From NCBI GenBank assembly GCA_027449865.1, contig DAIDKV010000108.1, forward strand, positions 19,714 to 83,713: 64,000 bases of DNA, read 5' to 3'. The position numbers and the translations under genes were made by a program. Below, in pieces: positions 1 through 6,956 of this stretch. How positions within the stretch are numbered: the first letter of the stretch is position 1; the number at the start of each line of letters is the position of its first letter. Below the pieces are notes generated by a model. It did no database searches, was not told the DNA's origin, and saw nothing but the letters and a program-made list of their open reading frames with translations. The stretch comes from Planctomycetales bacterium (GTDB lineage: Bacteria; Planctomycetota; Planctomycetia; Isosphaerales; Isosphaeraceae).

Positions 1-96
1 AAATACTATGAGAGACACCAGGCATACCTGTCAATGGCACGATCCTGATCGCGGAGGTTCGGCCGATCTCACGCTAGGGACATCTCGATCGGCTAT

Positions 97-125
97 TTGA
101 CCCCGAGACGCCGGACTGATAAACT
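97..125 (+). promoter_or_regulatory. Putative housekeeping promoter of rpsB
   Basis: TTGACC (97-102) and TAAACT (120-125) are separated by 17 bases, which fits a sigma-70-type promoter. It lies about 110 bases upstream of the rpsB start and faces the right way. No gene was recognised in bases 1-232. The call rests on hexamer match and spacing only. Confidence 0.5.
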
Positions 126-232
126 ACGCTTCACGTGGAATTTCCGTCCGCTCTTCACCAGCAAGGCGGCCTCGGGTCCATCGCCCGGGGAGCTTCCGTC
201 GGAACGGTCCCAATCCCAGACAGGAGGATTTC

Positions 233-1246
233 GTGTCGCTCGTTGTCAAGGATCTGATTGATGCAGGGGTTCACTACGGCCATCGCGCCAGCCGGTGGAA
301 CCCCAAGATGAAGCCGTACATCTACGGCAAGCGCAACCTGATTCACATCATCGACCTGAAGGAAACCGTCCGCGGCCTGCTCCGCGGCATCAAGTATTTT
401 CAACGGGTCGCCTCGGGCAACGGCCTGATCCTCTTCGTGGGAACGAAGCGACAGGCGGCCGACACCATCATCGAACAATGCACCAAGTCGGGCATGCCCT
501 ACGTCACCGAGCGATGGCTGGGCGGAACGCTGACGAACTTTCGAACGATCCGAAGTCGGCTCCAGCGGCTCGAAGAGCTCGAATCGATTCTCGACGGCGA
601 GCAGGCGCTGAGCTACTCCAAGAAGATGATCTCGACCCTGAGCCGAGAGCGTCGGAAGATTGAGCGGAACCTCGCCGGTATCCGCCACATGAACCGGCTC
701 CCCGAGGCGCTCTTCGTCATCGATCCGCGGCGTGAGCACATTGCGGTCGCCGAGGCCCGGAAGCTGGGCATCAAGGTTGTGGCGCTGCTGGACACCGATT
801 GCGATCCCGACCTGATCGACCTGCCGATCCCGGGAAATGATGATAGCATGCGGTCGATTGAGTTGGTCATTGGCCGGCTGTCCGAGGCGATCATCGAGGG
901 GAAGGCCGCGGCGCCGCCCGAGCCCCCGCCGTCGGCCGACCGGGACCGCGACCGTGGCGACCGTGGCGACCGTGGCGACCGTGGTGACCGCCGGCGTGGC
1001 GGGGGCCCCGGACGAGGCGAGGGCGGCCTTCGCGGACCCGTGAAGTCGCGCGAGACCGAGGCTCGCCCCGCGGCGCCCGCGCCGGTGGCTCCGACCACCC
1101 CCGCGGCGACCGCGGAACCCGCCAACGGATCTCCGGCCGAGTCGGCCCCAGCGCCGGCCGCCGAGCCGGTGGCAAGCCCGGCGGCGACCGAGGCGACCGA
1201 GGCGTCCACGCCCTCCGCCGAGCCAACATCGGCGGAAGGATCGTAA
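233..1246 (+). CDS. rpsB: 30S ribosomal protein S2 with a long C-terminal extension
   Basis: Ribosomal protein S2 of the small subunit. The first ~230 residues are a complete S2: [19 protein letters not shown] near the N-terminus, then the ...[12 protein letters not shown]... and [10 protein letters not shown] blocks and ...[18 protein letters not shown].... The protein starts with GTG, supported by a good ribosome-binding site (caggag) 7 bases upstream. It reaches 337 residues, about 100 more than usual. The extra tail is low-complexity: first a D-R-G run coded by four tandem 9-base units (950-985), then a proline/alanine/glutamate-rich stretch. It is followed by tsf, the classical rpsB-tsf order. 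The identity is certain; the role of the tail is unknown. Confidence 0.97.
   Translation: MSLVVKDLIDAGVHYGHRASRWNPKMKPYIYGKRNLIHIIDLKETVRGLLRGIKYFQRVASGNGLILFVGTKRQAADTIIEQCTKSGMPYVTERWLGGTLTNFRTIRSRLQRLEELESILDGEQALSYSKKMISTLSRERRKIERNLAGIRHMNRLPEALFVIDPRREHIAVAEARKLGIKVVALLDTDCDPDLIDLPIPGNDDSMRSIELVIGRLSEAIIEGKAAAPPEPPPSADRDRDRGDRGDRGDRGDRRRGGGPGRGEGGLRGPVKSRETEARPAAPAPVAPTTPAATAEPANGSPAESAPAPAAEPVASPAATEATEASTPSAEPTSAEGS
950..985 (+). repeat. Tandem 9-base repeat inside the rpsB tail
   Basis: Four consecutive copies of gaccgtggc (the last ends in t) code for repeated Asp-Arg-Gly. The unit length keeps the reading frame, so copy number could vary without breaking the gene. It marks the beginning of the non-conserved C-terminal extension of S2. 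Confidence 0.85.
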
Positions 1247-1276
1247 GTTTCTGGTCGATCGTCGAGCGAGCGATCC

Positions 1277-1329
1277 GGGACCCCGACGGCCGCCAGACCA
1301 CGAACGGCCGTCGGTCCCCGATCCCGCCA
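1277..1329 (+). promoter_or_regulatory. GC-rich hairpin between rpsB and tsf
   Basis: The left arm (1277-1292) and right arm (1315-1329) pair over about 14-15 bases with a small bulge, around a loop of about 22 bases. No T-tract follows, so a simple intrinsic terminator is unlikely. Its place between rpsB and tsf suggests an attenuator or mRNA processing/stability structure that adjusts the ratio of the two products. This role is inferred. Confidence 0.5.
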
Positions 1330-1402
1330 CCGATCCGCCGAATCCTTCCCATTGCTAGAGAATCTGTTCGACCGACGCCAGCGAGAAAGAGGAGCGATGC
1401 CG

Positions 1403-1999
1403 ATGGCCGAGATCACGGCTCAGGCTGTCAACGAGTTCCGCAAGAAGACCGGATTGGGCCTGATGGAGTGCAAGGCCCTGCTCAAGGAGGCCGACGGCGA
1501 TCTCGCCAGGGCCGAGACCCTCGCCAAGGAGCGTGGCCTTAAGAAGGCCGAACTCCGCGCCGGTCGTGCCGCCAAGGCTGGCCGGATCGAGGTCTACATC
1601 CACCACGACTCCAAGTCGGGCGTGATGGTTGAGCTGAACTGCGAGACCGACTTCGTCGCCCGCAACGACGAATTCAAACAGCTCGCCAGGGACCTCGCGC
1701 TGCACATCATGGCGGCCAACCCACAGTATGTCCGACGCGAAGAGGTTCCCGAGGAAATGGTCGCCGAGCAGAAGCGCATCTTCATGACTCAGGTGGCCGA
1801 CAAGCCCGAGAACATCCAGGAGAAGATCGCCACCGGCAAGCTCGACTCCTGGTTCAAGGAATCCGTTCTCATGGACCAGCAGTTTATCAAGGACGAGACC
1901 AAGTCGATCAAGGACGTTATTCTGGCGGTCAATTCCCGGACCGGGGAGAACGTCTCGGTGGCCCGGTTTGCCCGGTTCGTCGTCGGCGAGGGACGCTGA
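1403..1999 (+). CDS. tsf: Translation elongation factor Ts, short form
   Basis: EF-Ts recharges EF-Tu by promoting GDP/GTP exchange in the cytoplasm. The N-terminal UBA-like segment ([20 protein letters not shown]) is diagnostic, and the dimer/core signature [10 protein letters not shown] follows. At 198 residues it is the short EF-Ts type (Thermus-like) rather than the ~280-residue E. coli type. The start at 1403 is preferred over the ATG at 1397 because the gaaagaggag Shine-Dalgarno stretch then has about 8 bases of spacing. It lies between rpsB and pyrH in a translation/ribosome-recycling cluster on the same strand. Confidence 0.96.
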   Translation: MAEITAQAVNEFRKKTGLGLMECKALLKEADGDLARAETLAKERGLKKAELRAGRAAKAGRIEVYIHHDSKSGVMVELNCETDFVARNDEFKQLARDLALHIMAANPQYVRREEVPEEMVAEQKRIFMTQVADKPENIQEKIATGKLDSWFKESVLMDQQFIKDETKSIKDVILAVNSRTGENVSVARFARFVVGEGR

Positions 2000-2022
2000 C
2001 GTCCCTCGGAGGTCTCTCGAGA

Positions 2023-2073
2023 GGCGCCCCGTTCCGCCCTGCCGTGCCGTGGCAGGGAAACGGCCGGGGCGCC
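2023..2073 (+). promoter_or_regulatory. Long hairpin in the tsf-pyrH spacer
   Basis: The outer stem ggcgcccc/ggggcgcc (2023-2030 with 2066-2073) and inner stem ccctgcc/ggcaggg (2037-2043 with 2051-2057) form an extended structure with an internal loop, just upstream of the pyrH start. No T-run follows. It may modulate readthrough or mRNA stability; it is a fold prediction by eye only. Confidence 0.45.
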
Positions 2074-2120
2074 CGGTGGCCTCCTTCCGCATCATCTCGC
2101 GACTCCGAGGAAACGGTCCC

Positions 2121-2882
2121 ATGGAATCGAACGTGACCTCCGGCCCGCCGCTCTTCCATCGCGTTCTGCTGAAACTCTCGGGCGAGAGTTTCTGCCGGCC
2201 CGGCGAAGGAGGCATTAGCCTGGAGGAAGTCAGCCGGATCGCCCGCCAGACAGCCCGGGTGGCCGCCCGAGGCGTGCAACTCGCGATCGTCGTTGGCGGC
2301 GGGAACATCCTCCGGGGCGCCCAATTGAGCCGGGGCTCCGACGTGGTCAAGGAGGCCACGGCTCATTACATGGGGATGACCGCCACTGTCATCAATGGGC
2401 TCGCCCTTCAGGATGCGCTCGAAAAAGAAGGGTGCGCCACCCGCCTTCAGACCACCATCCGGATGGACGAGATCGCCGAGCCGTTCATCAGGCGCCGGGC
2501 TCTGACCCACCTGGAGCGCGGCCGGGTGGTGATCCTCGCGACCGGGACCGGCAGCCCGTTCGTCACCACCGACACCGCCGCCGCCCTCCGCGGCAAGGAA
2601 CTTGGCGCTGAAGTCCTGCTCAAGGCGACCCGGGTCGACGGCGTCTACTCGGCCGATCCCGAGAAAAACCCGCACGCCGTCCTGTACGAACACCTGACGT
2701 ATGACCAGGTTCTCCGCGATGAGCTCAAGGTGATGGACCTCACCGCAATCGGAATGTGTCTGGAAAATCACCTTCCCATCCTGGTCTTCAACTTCAAGCG
2801 TGAGGGGAACATCGAGCGGGCGATCGCCGGCGAGTCGATCGGAACGTGGGTGAGCAACAAGCCCAGGCCGAGACCCTCCTGA
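2121..2882 (+). CDS. pyrH: UMP kinase
   Basis: Bacterial uridylate kinase phosphorylates UMP to UDP in pyrimidine nucleotide synthesis and belongs to the amino-acid kinase fold. The N-terminal strand-loop [11 protein letters not shown], the glycine-rich [11 protein letters not shown] and the late [18 protein letters not shown] nucleotide-binding segment are all present. The closing block with the ...[12 protein letters not shown]... motif is also typical. The length is 253 residues, about 10 more than usual because of a short N-terminal leader ([11 protein letters not shown]). The start at 2121 has a purine-rich ccgagg about 10 bases upstream; a longer upstream open frame lacks similarity. 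It is linked to tsf and frr as in many bacteria. Confidence 0.96.
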   Translation: MESNVTSGPPLFHRVLLKLSGESFCRPGEGGISLEEVSRIARQTARVAARGVQLAIVVGGGNILRGAQLSRGSDVVKEATAHYMGMTATVINGLALQDALEKEGCATRLQTTIRMDEIAEPFIRRRALTHLERGRVVILATGTGSPFVTTDTAAALRGKELGAEVLLKATRVDGVYSADPEKNPHAVLYEHLTYDQVLRDELKVMDLTAIGMCLENHLPILVFNFKREGNIERAIAGESIGTWVSNKPRPRPS

Positions 2883-3001
2883 TCCCTTCCAGCCGGGAGA
2901 GGCGCCCGATCGCGGCAAGCCTCGGATCTTGATAGAATGGTCGATGGGCGGGGACTCGGCGTCGACGAGCTCCTCGCGGTTCGTCCCGGGAGATGGGTGC
3001 C

Positions 3002-3562
3002 ATGAGTATCGAAGAAATCGCCCTCGAAGCCGAAGAGCGGATGGAAAAGAGCCTGGCCCTTCTAGGGGACCAGTTGCGAGGGATCCGAACCGGGCGGGCG
3101 AACGTCGGACTGGTGGAGTCGGTCCGGGTCGAGTACTACGGCTCGCCGACCCCGCTCAAGCAAATGGCAAACCTCAGCACGCCCGAACCGCAGCAGATTC
3201 TGATCCGCCCGTTCGACCCCACCGTCATCGGCGACATCGTCAAGGCCATCCAGACCAGCGACCTGGGCCTCACGCCCAACTCCGACGGCAAGGCGGTCCG
3301 GCTCAATGTCCCGCCCCTCTCCGTCGAACAGCGAAAGAAACTCTCCAACCGCGTGAAGGATCTGGCAGAAGAGGCACGTGTCGCCATCCGAAACATCCGG
3401 CGCGATGCCAACAAGCAGGCCGACCTCGAACAGACCGAGAAGATCCTTACCGAGGACGACGTGACGACCTGCAAGGAAGAAATTCAGACGCTGACCAAGC
3501 AGTATGAGACAAAGGTCAACGAACTGGCTGACAAGAAGTCTGCCGAGATCATGGAAGTCTGA
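3002..3562 (+). CDS. frr: Ribosome recycling factor
   Basis: RRF splits post-termination ribosomes together with EF-G. The 186-residue protein has the family length (about 185) and the hallmark blocks: ...ALLGDQLRGIRTGRANVGLVE near the N-terminus, a central NLSTPEPQQILIRPFD, then ...RLNVPPLSVEQRKKL and a final helix rich in charged residues. The ATG at 3002 is chosen because gggag lies 9 bases upstream; an in-frame ATG at 2993 overlaps that site. A TAGAAT hexamer at 2933-2938 could serve as an extra -10 element, but no good -35 partner is visible. Confidence 0.96.
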   Translation: MSIEEIALEAEERMEKSLALLGDQLRGIRTGRANVGLVESVRVEYYGSPTPLKQMANLSTPEPQQILIRPFDPTVIGDIVKAIQTSDLGLTPNSDGKAVRLNVPPLSVEQRKKLSNRVKDLAEEARVAIRNIRRDANKQADLEQTEKILTEDDVTTCKEEIQTLTKQYETKVNELADKKSAEIMEV

Positions 3563-3597
3563 GAAATGGCGAGAAAACCGCAATAGGGGCGGCTAAA

Positions 3598-3653
3598 TTC
3601 CAGATTTCCGATACCAAAAAAACACGATTCGATCTGGTATCGGAAGTCTGGAA
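3598..3653. repeat. 19-base inverted repeat downstream of frr
   Basis: Arms 3598-3616 and 3635-3653 are complementary at 18 of 19 positions and enclose an 18-base spacer that begins with a run of A. The arms are AT-richer than the surrounding DNA. No T-run follows the right arm, so it is not a textbook terminator for frr, although on the minus strand the A-run becomes T inside the loop. It could be a transcript 3'-end hairpin, a protein-binding site or a remnant mobile palindrome. Confidence 0.7.
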
Positions 3654-3772
3654 CGGATTTCGTTCGAAAGTTTGATACTTGCTCCAGTGTCCCTGGGGCT
3701 CCCCCTCGAACCGATCGAGGGCCGTGCGTCGATTCCTCAGTCTTGCGCGATGGATTCGGGGAGCGGCCGAAC

Positions 3773-4384
3773 ATGACTGCGGATCGAAGCCCTCAGGCCG
3801 AGGAAACGGCCTCTTTTCGCTCTCGCGAGGCGGCGAACTCCTGGCTTGAGGAACACGGCGACGCCCTGTTTCGATATGCCAGGTCGCGGGTGAGTCGTCG
3901 CGAACTGGCCGAGGATCTCGTGCAGGATACTTTCGTCGCGGCGCTCCAGTCGCGAGATCAATATCAAGGCGGTTCCTCGGTCCGTACCTGGCTGATCGCG
4001 ATCCTCCGGCACAAGATCATCGACCATCATCGCAGGGTCGCCTCGGGACGGGCCGAGCCGGCGGGACTCCTGGAGGGATCGTCGGGCGACTTCTTTGCCG
4101 ACGACGATCACTGGAAACGGCCCCCGGCCTCATGGAAAACGCCCGATGACATCGTCGAGGATGGCGAATTCCGTGAAGTCCTCGATGGTTGTCTGAACCG
4201 GATGCCTCGGGCGATCGCCGCCGTCTTCCTGCTCCGCGAGATGGAGGGACTGGATACAGAGGCGTTGCGCCAACGCCTCGATATTAGCGAGGGAAACCTC
4301 CGGGTCCGGCTGCACCGCGCCCGGCTCCTGCTGCGCGAATGCCTTCAAAATCGATGGTTCGCGACGACGGGAGACACCCCATGA
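3773..4384 (+). CDS. ECF-type RNA polymerase sigma-70 factor
   Basis: An alternative sigma factor of the extracytoplasmic-function class. Region 2 is seen at about residues 25-85 (DALFRYARSRVSRRELAEDL, then ...VQDTFVAAL and ...VRTWLIAILRHKIIDHHR). Region 4 is at about 140-195 (LNRMPRAIAAVFLLREMEGL followed by a helix-turn-helix ending in RVRLHRARLLLRECL). The start at 3773 has ggggag about 10 bases upstream. The stop overlaps the start of the next gene by ATGA, so the two are translationally coupled. Its partner codes for a small zinc-finger protein, the usual arrangement of sigma and anti-sigma or modulator. The signal sensed is unknown. Confidence 0.9.
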   Translation: MTADRSPQAEETASFRSREAANSWLEEHGDALFRYARSRVSRRELAEDLVQDTFVAALQSRDQYQGGSSVRTWLIAILRHKIIDHHRRVASGRAEPAGLLEGSSGDFFADDDHWKRPPASWKTPDDIVEDGEFREVLDGCLNRMPRAIAAVFLLREMEGLDTEALRQRLDISEGNLRVRLHRARLLLRECLQNRWFATTGDTP

Positions 4385-4680
4385 GCCGACGCGGAGGTCT
4401 CCTGTGGGCCTTGACCCTCCGATGCAGGACGGCCTCGGAGTTGCTCTCCAGGGAACTCGATGAACCACTCAACAAGATGGAGTGGCTCGGTGTGCGCGGG
4501 CATCTGATCTCCTGCCGCTCTTGCCGCCGGTTCCGCCGCCAGATCCAGTGGATTCGGAAGGCGATCCGGATTCGCGGCGAATCCCACACCTATTCCAAAA
4601 CCAAGGATGCAGCCCTCACCGAGGAAGCCCGACGCCGGATCGCTCGGGCAATCCAGGACGCAGAACCCGACTCGAAATAA
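4381..4680 (+). CDS. Small zinc-finger protein, putative anti-sigma factor
   Basis: A 99-residue protein with a zf-HC2-like arrangement: Cys in LRCRTASELLSRELDEPL and then the H-x3-C-x2-C cluster HLISCRSC. This is followed by a basic amphipathic stretch (RRFRRQIQWIRKAIRI). The start ATG at 4381 overlaps the sigma factor stop, which strongly suggests that the product binds or controls that sigma factor. No transmembrane segment is seen, so if it is an anti-sigma it is probably cytoplasmic and responds to redox, metal or a partner. The function is inferred from context and zinc ligands. Confidence 0.8.
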   Translation: MSRRGGLLWALTLRCRTASELLSRELDEPLNKMEWLGVRGHLISCRSCRRFRRQIQWIRKAIRIRGESHTYSKTKDAALTEEARRRIARAIQDAEPDSK

Positions 4681-4845
4681 CCCGCACATCTTCATTCACA
4701 CATAAATATTGTCGTTTCGCATCCAAGCAAGCCTACCATCAGGCTTCGACACAAACAACCTTATTTGTGTTATATTAATTAGATATTTTCCAAAATAAAT
4801 TCTCCTCTCCTCTCTCCATGAGAGGTGCTTGAACGCGGAGTTTCA

Positions 4846-6663
4846 TCATCGGCGAGCCCAGGCGAGGCGTGTTCGGCGACGGGACGAAGCGGGCTGGTAG
4901 GTGCCGACGGTCCTTGCGGGGTCGTCATTGGAGGCTTTGCAGATCGGATGCGTGACCGGTACCGACGGTTGGGGATCGCTCGGCGTCGCTTGTAGTTCGA
5001 CGGCCCACCAGGCACAGGCGCGGTTCGGGCCCCATTCGCTGGCCGATTGGCACTCGGCGAGAGCCTCGCCGAGCGCATTGACCGTGGGGAATCGATCGAC
5101 TGGATCTTTCGCCAGGCATCGGAGGATGATCTGCTCCAGGTCGTCGGGCAGGCCGTCGCGAAGCTGTGAGGGCGGGACGACCGGCTGACGAAGATGGGCC
5201 AACATCACGGCGATGGGACCGCCGCCCTCGAAAGGCGGGCGTCCCGTCAGGGTGAAGTACATCATCGCGCCGAGTGCGTAAATGTCGGCGCGGGCGTCGA
5301 GCGATCGGTCGCCGGTCGCCTGCTCGGGGGCCATGTACATCGGTGTCCCGCGGACCGACTCGTCGATTGTCAGTGAGGCGGCGTCGGGATCCTGCATTAG
5401 TTTCACGATTCCGAAATCGAGAACCTTGGCGACGTCGGATTCGCCCCCACGAACCGCGACCAGCACATTCGCCGGTTTCATGTCGCGGTGGACAAGCCCC
5501 AATGCGTGGGCTTCGGCCAGGCCCGAGCAGACCTGTCGAAAAAGGTAGATGGCTCTTCCGGGCGGCAGTGGTCCAGCCTTTCGCACCAGTTCCAGCAGGC
5601 TGAGGCCGCGAAGATATTCCATCACATAGTAGAAGGTGCCATCGTCAGCCCGGCCGTAATCATAGATCTCGATGATATTTGGATGGGCCAACCGAGCCGC
5701 CGATTGCACCTCCCGCTCGAAACGGGCCAGGGCGATGGGGTCGGATCCGGCGTCGGCCTTGATCCGCTTGAGGGCGCAGGGTCGCTTCAAAAGCTGGTGT
5801 TCAGCGAGGTAGACCTCACCCATTCCGCCCTCGCCCAGCTTCCGAATCAGCCGGTACTGCCCGAGCTTTCGCGCACGATGCAACTCGTTTCGTAATCCGT
5901 TGGTAAGGAACGACCCATGAATCGCCATCGCCATTCCGATGGCCTGGAACATTGGATTCACGAGCAGGTCCTCGGCCTGCATCAGTTCCTCGTGGACCGG
6001 TCCGAGATCGCTGTGGTGAAGGAGCAAGTAGCGAACAATCACCGGCCCGGCAAACATCACCACCAGCATCCGGGCCGCAACCGAAGCGCGATTGGGGATT
6101 AGGGTTCCGTAGAGGATCATCAGAACCAGGAGCTCGATCACGATGTTCTTGTCGAAGGCGAGGAAGATCGGGATCGATGAACGCCCGCGCCGGAGGAGGT
6201 CCAGCCCAACGAAGTACTCCGAGGCCATGTAGGAGAGGGTGATTCCGAGGAAGAGCCCATACTCGACCGCCCGGGTGGCGCGGCGCGAGTGAGGAATCCA
6301 GCGGGCCATTCCGACCGCAACCACGGTGGCGATCAAACAACGAAGGGCGCAGAGCATCATCCGGATCGAAAGCCGGCCCCCGTCGACCGTGAGAGTACCC
6401 GAATTGTTGCTGAGGAAAATCCAGGTCGCAACCAGTCCGTAATTGCCCGCCAGAAACGCCGCGGTGGCACCAAGGCGACGGCGCCGGAGGACTTCGAGCT
6501 CACTGGCAAAACTGGCCACCGGACCTCGGGATTCACTGGTCGTTCGATCGACTCTCGCGGGGATGACGGCCATCGGAGTCGGCAAAGCCTGGGGGCTAGC
6601 CGGTAAACTCGGCTCGGGCGAGGGCAGCGCGGAGGGAGACAACTCGGGGGCTCGGGACGACAT
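4846..6663 (-). CDS. Membrane-anchored serine/threonine protein kinase
   Basis: A 605-residue Hanks-type kinase. Residues ~1-60 are proline/serine-rich. Residues ~65-260 contain about six hydrophobic segments (for example ATAAFLAGNYGLVATWIFL and IVIELLVLMILYGTLI). The kinase domain occupies ~270-530: glycine loop GEGGMG (277-282), catalytic lysine K299, HRDMKPANV with D394, DFG at 416-418, and an APE-like PEQAT. The order is unusual, since PknB-type kinases carry the kinase first and a single membrane segment after it. Here the N-terminal membrane block could act as the sensor. It converges on the sigma/zinc-finger pair across a 165-base AT-rich spacer. The substrate is unknown. Confidence 0.9.
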   Translation of the reverse strand: MSSRAPELSPSALPSPEPSLPASPQALPTPMAVIPARVDRTTSESRGPVASFASELEVLRRRRLGATAAFLAGNYGLVATWIFLSNNSGTLTVDGGRLSIRMMLCALRCLIATVVAVGMARWIPHSRRATRAVEYGLFLGITLSYMASEYFVGLDLLRRGRSSIPIFLAFDKNIVIELLVLMILYGTLIPNRASVAARMLVVMFAGPVIVRYLLLHHSDLGPVHEELMQAEDLLVNPMFQAIGMAMAIHGSFLTNGLRNELHRARKLGQYRLIRKLGEGGMGEVYLAEHQLLKRPCALKRIKADAGSDPIALARFEREVQSAARLAHPNIIEIYDYGRADDGTFYYVMEYLRGLSLLELVRKAGPLPPGRAIYLFRQVCSGLAEAHALGLVHRDMKPANVLVAVRGGESDVAKVLDFGIVKLMQDPDAASLTIDESVRGTPMYMAPEQATGDRSLDARADIYALGAMMYFTLTGRPPFEGGGPIAVMLAHLRQPVVPPSQLRDGLPDDLEQIILRCLAKDPVDRFPTVNALGEALAECQSASEWGPNRACAWWAVELQATPSDPQPSVPVTHPICKASNDDPARTVGTYQPASSRRRTRLAWARR

Positions 6664-6846
6664 CGGATCGCCTCTCGGTTCGATCTCAGCGTACGACGCT
6701 GCGCAGTCTAACCCGGATCGCCATGCTCACGATCGGTCCTGGGCCAGCTATCACAACCATAGTTTGGGAAAGCCCGGCAGGTGGAGAGTTCGCCCTTTTT
6801 CCATTCTGCTGGACCGCACGACCGATTCCCGGCAAGTCATCGCGCG

Positions 6847-6875
6847 TTGTCCGCCCGGGTCTGGACGGCTAGAAT
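6847..6875 (+). promoter_or_regulatory. Putative promoter of the dsbD-like gene
   Basis: TTGTCC (6847-6852) and TAGAAT (6870-6875) are spaced by 17 bases, 82 bases upstream of the start codon. The rest of the 293-base gap between the divergent kinase and dsbD-like genes shows no gene. Confidence 0.5.
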
Positions 6876-6956
6876 GACAGCGAATCGGGATTCCAGACCT
6901 GTTCGGGCAGATTTCGGCCTGGACTGGGAGAACTGAAAGACCTACGGGAGAGAGAC

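Noticed and set aside
950..985. CRISPR-like or other mobile repeat
   Set aside because: The 9-base tandem units are too short and lie in frame inside rpsB, so they are coding repeats. No spaced direct repeats of CRISPR type were seen in the window.
155..1330. Long minus-strand open frame covering rpsB (391 codons)
   Set aside because: It is the reverse complement of the rpsB gene. Its composition is arginine/glycine-rich low complexity caused by high GC, and rpsB has clear family motifs.
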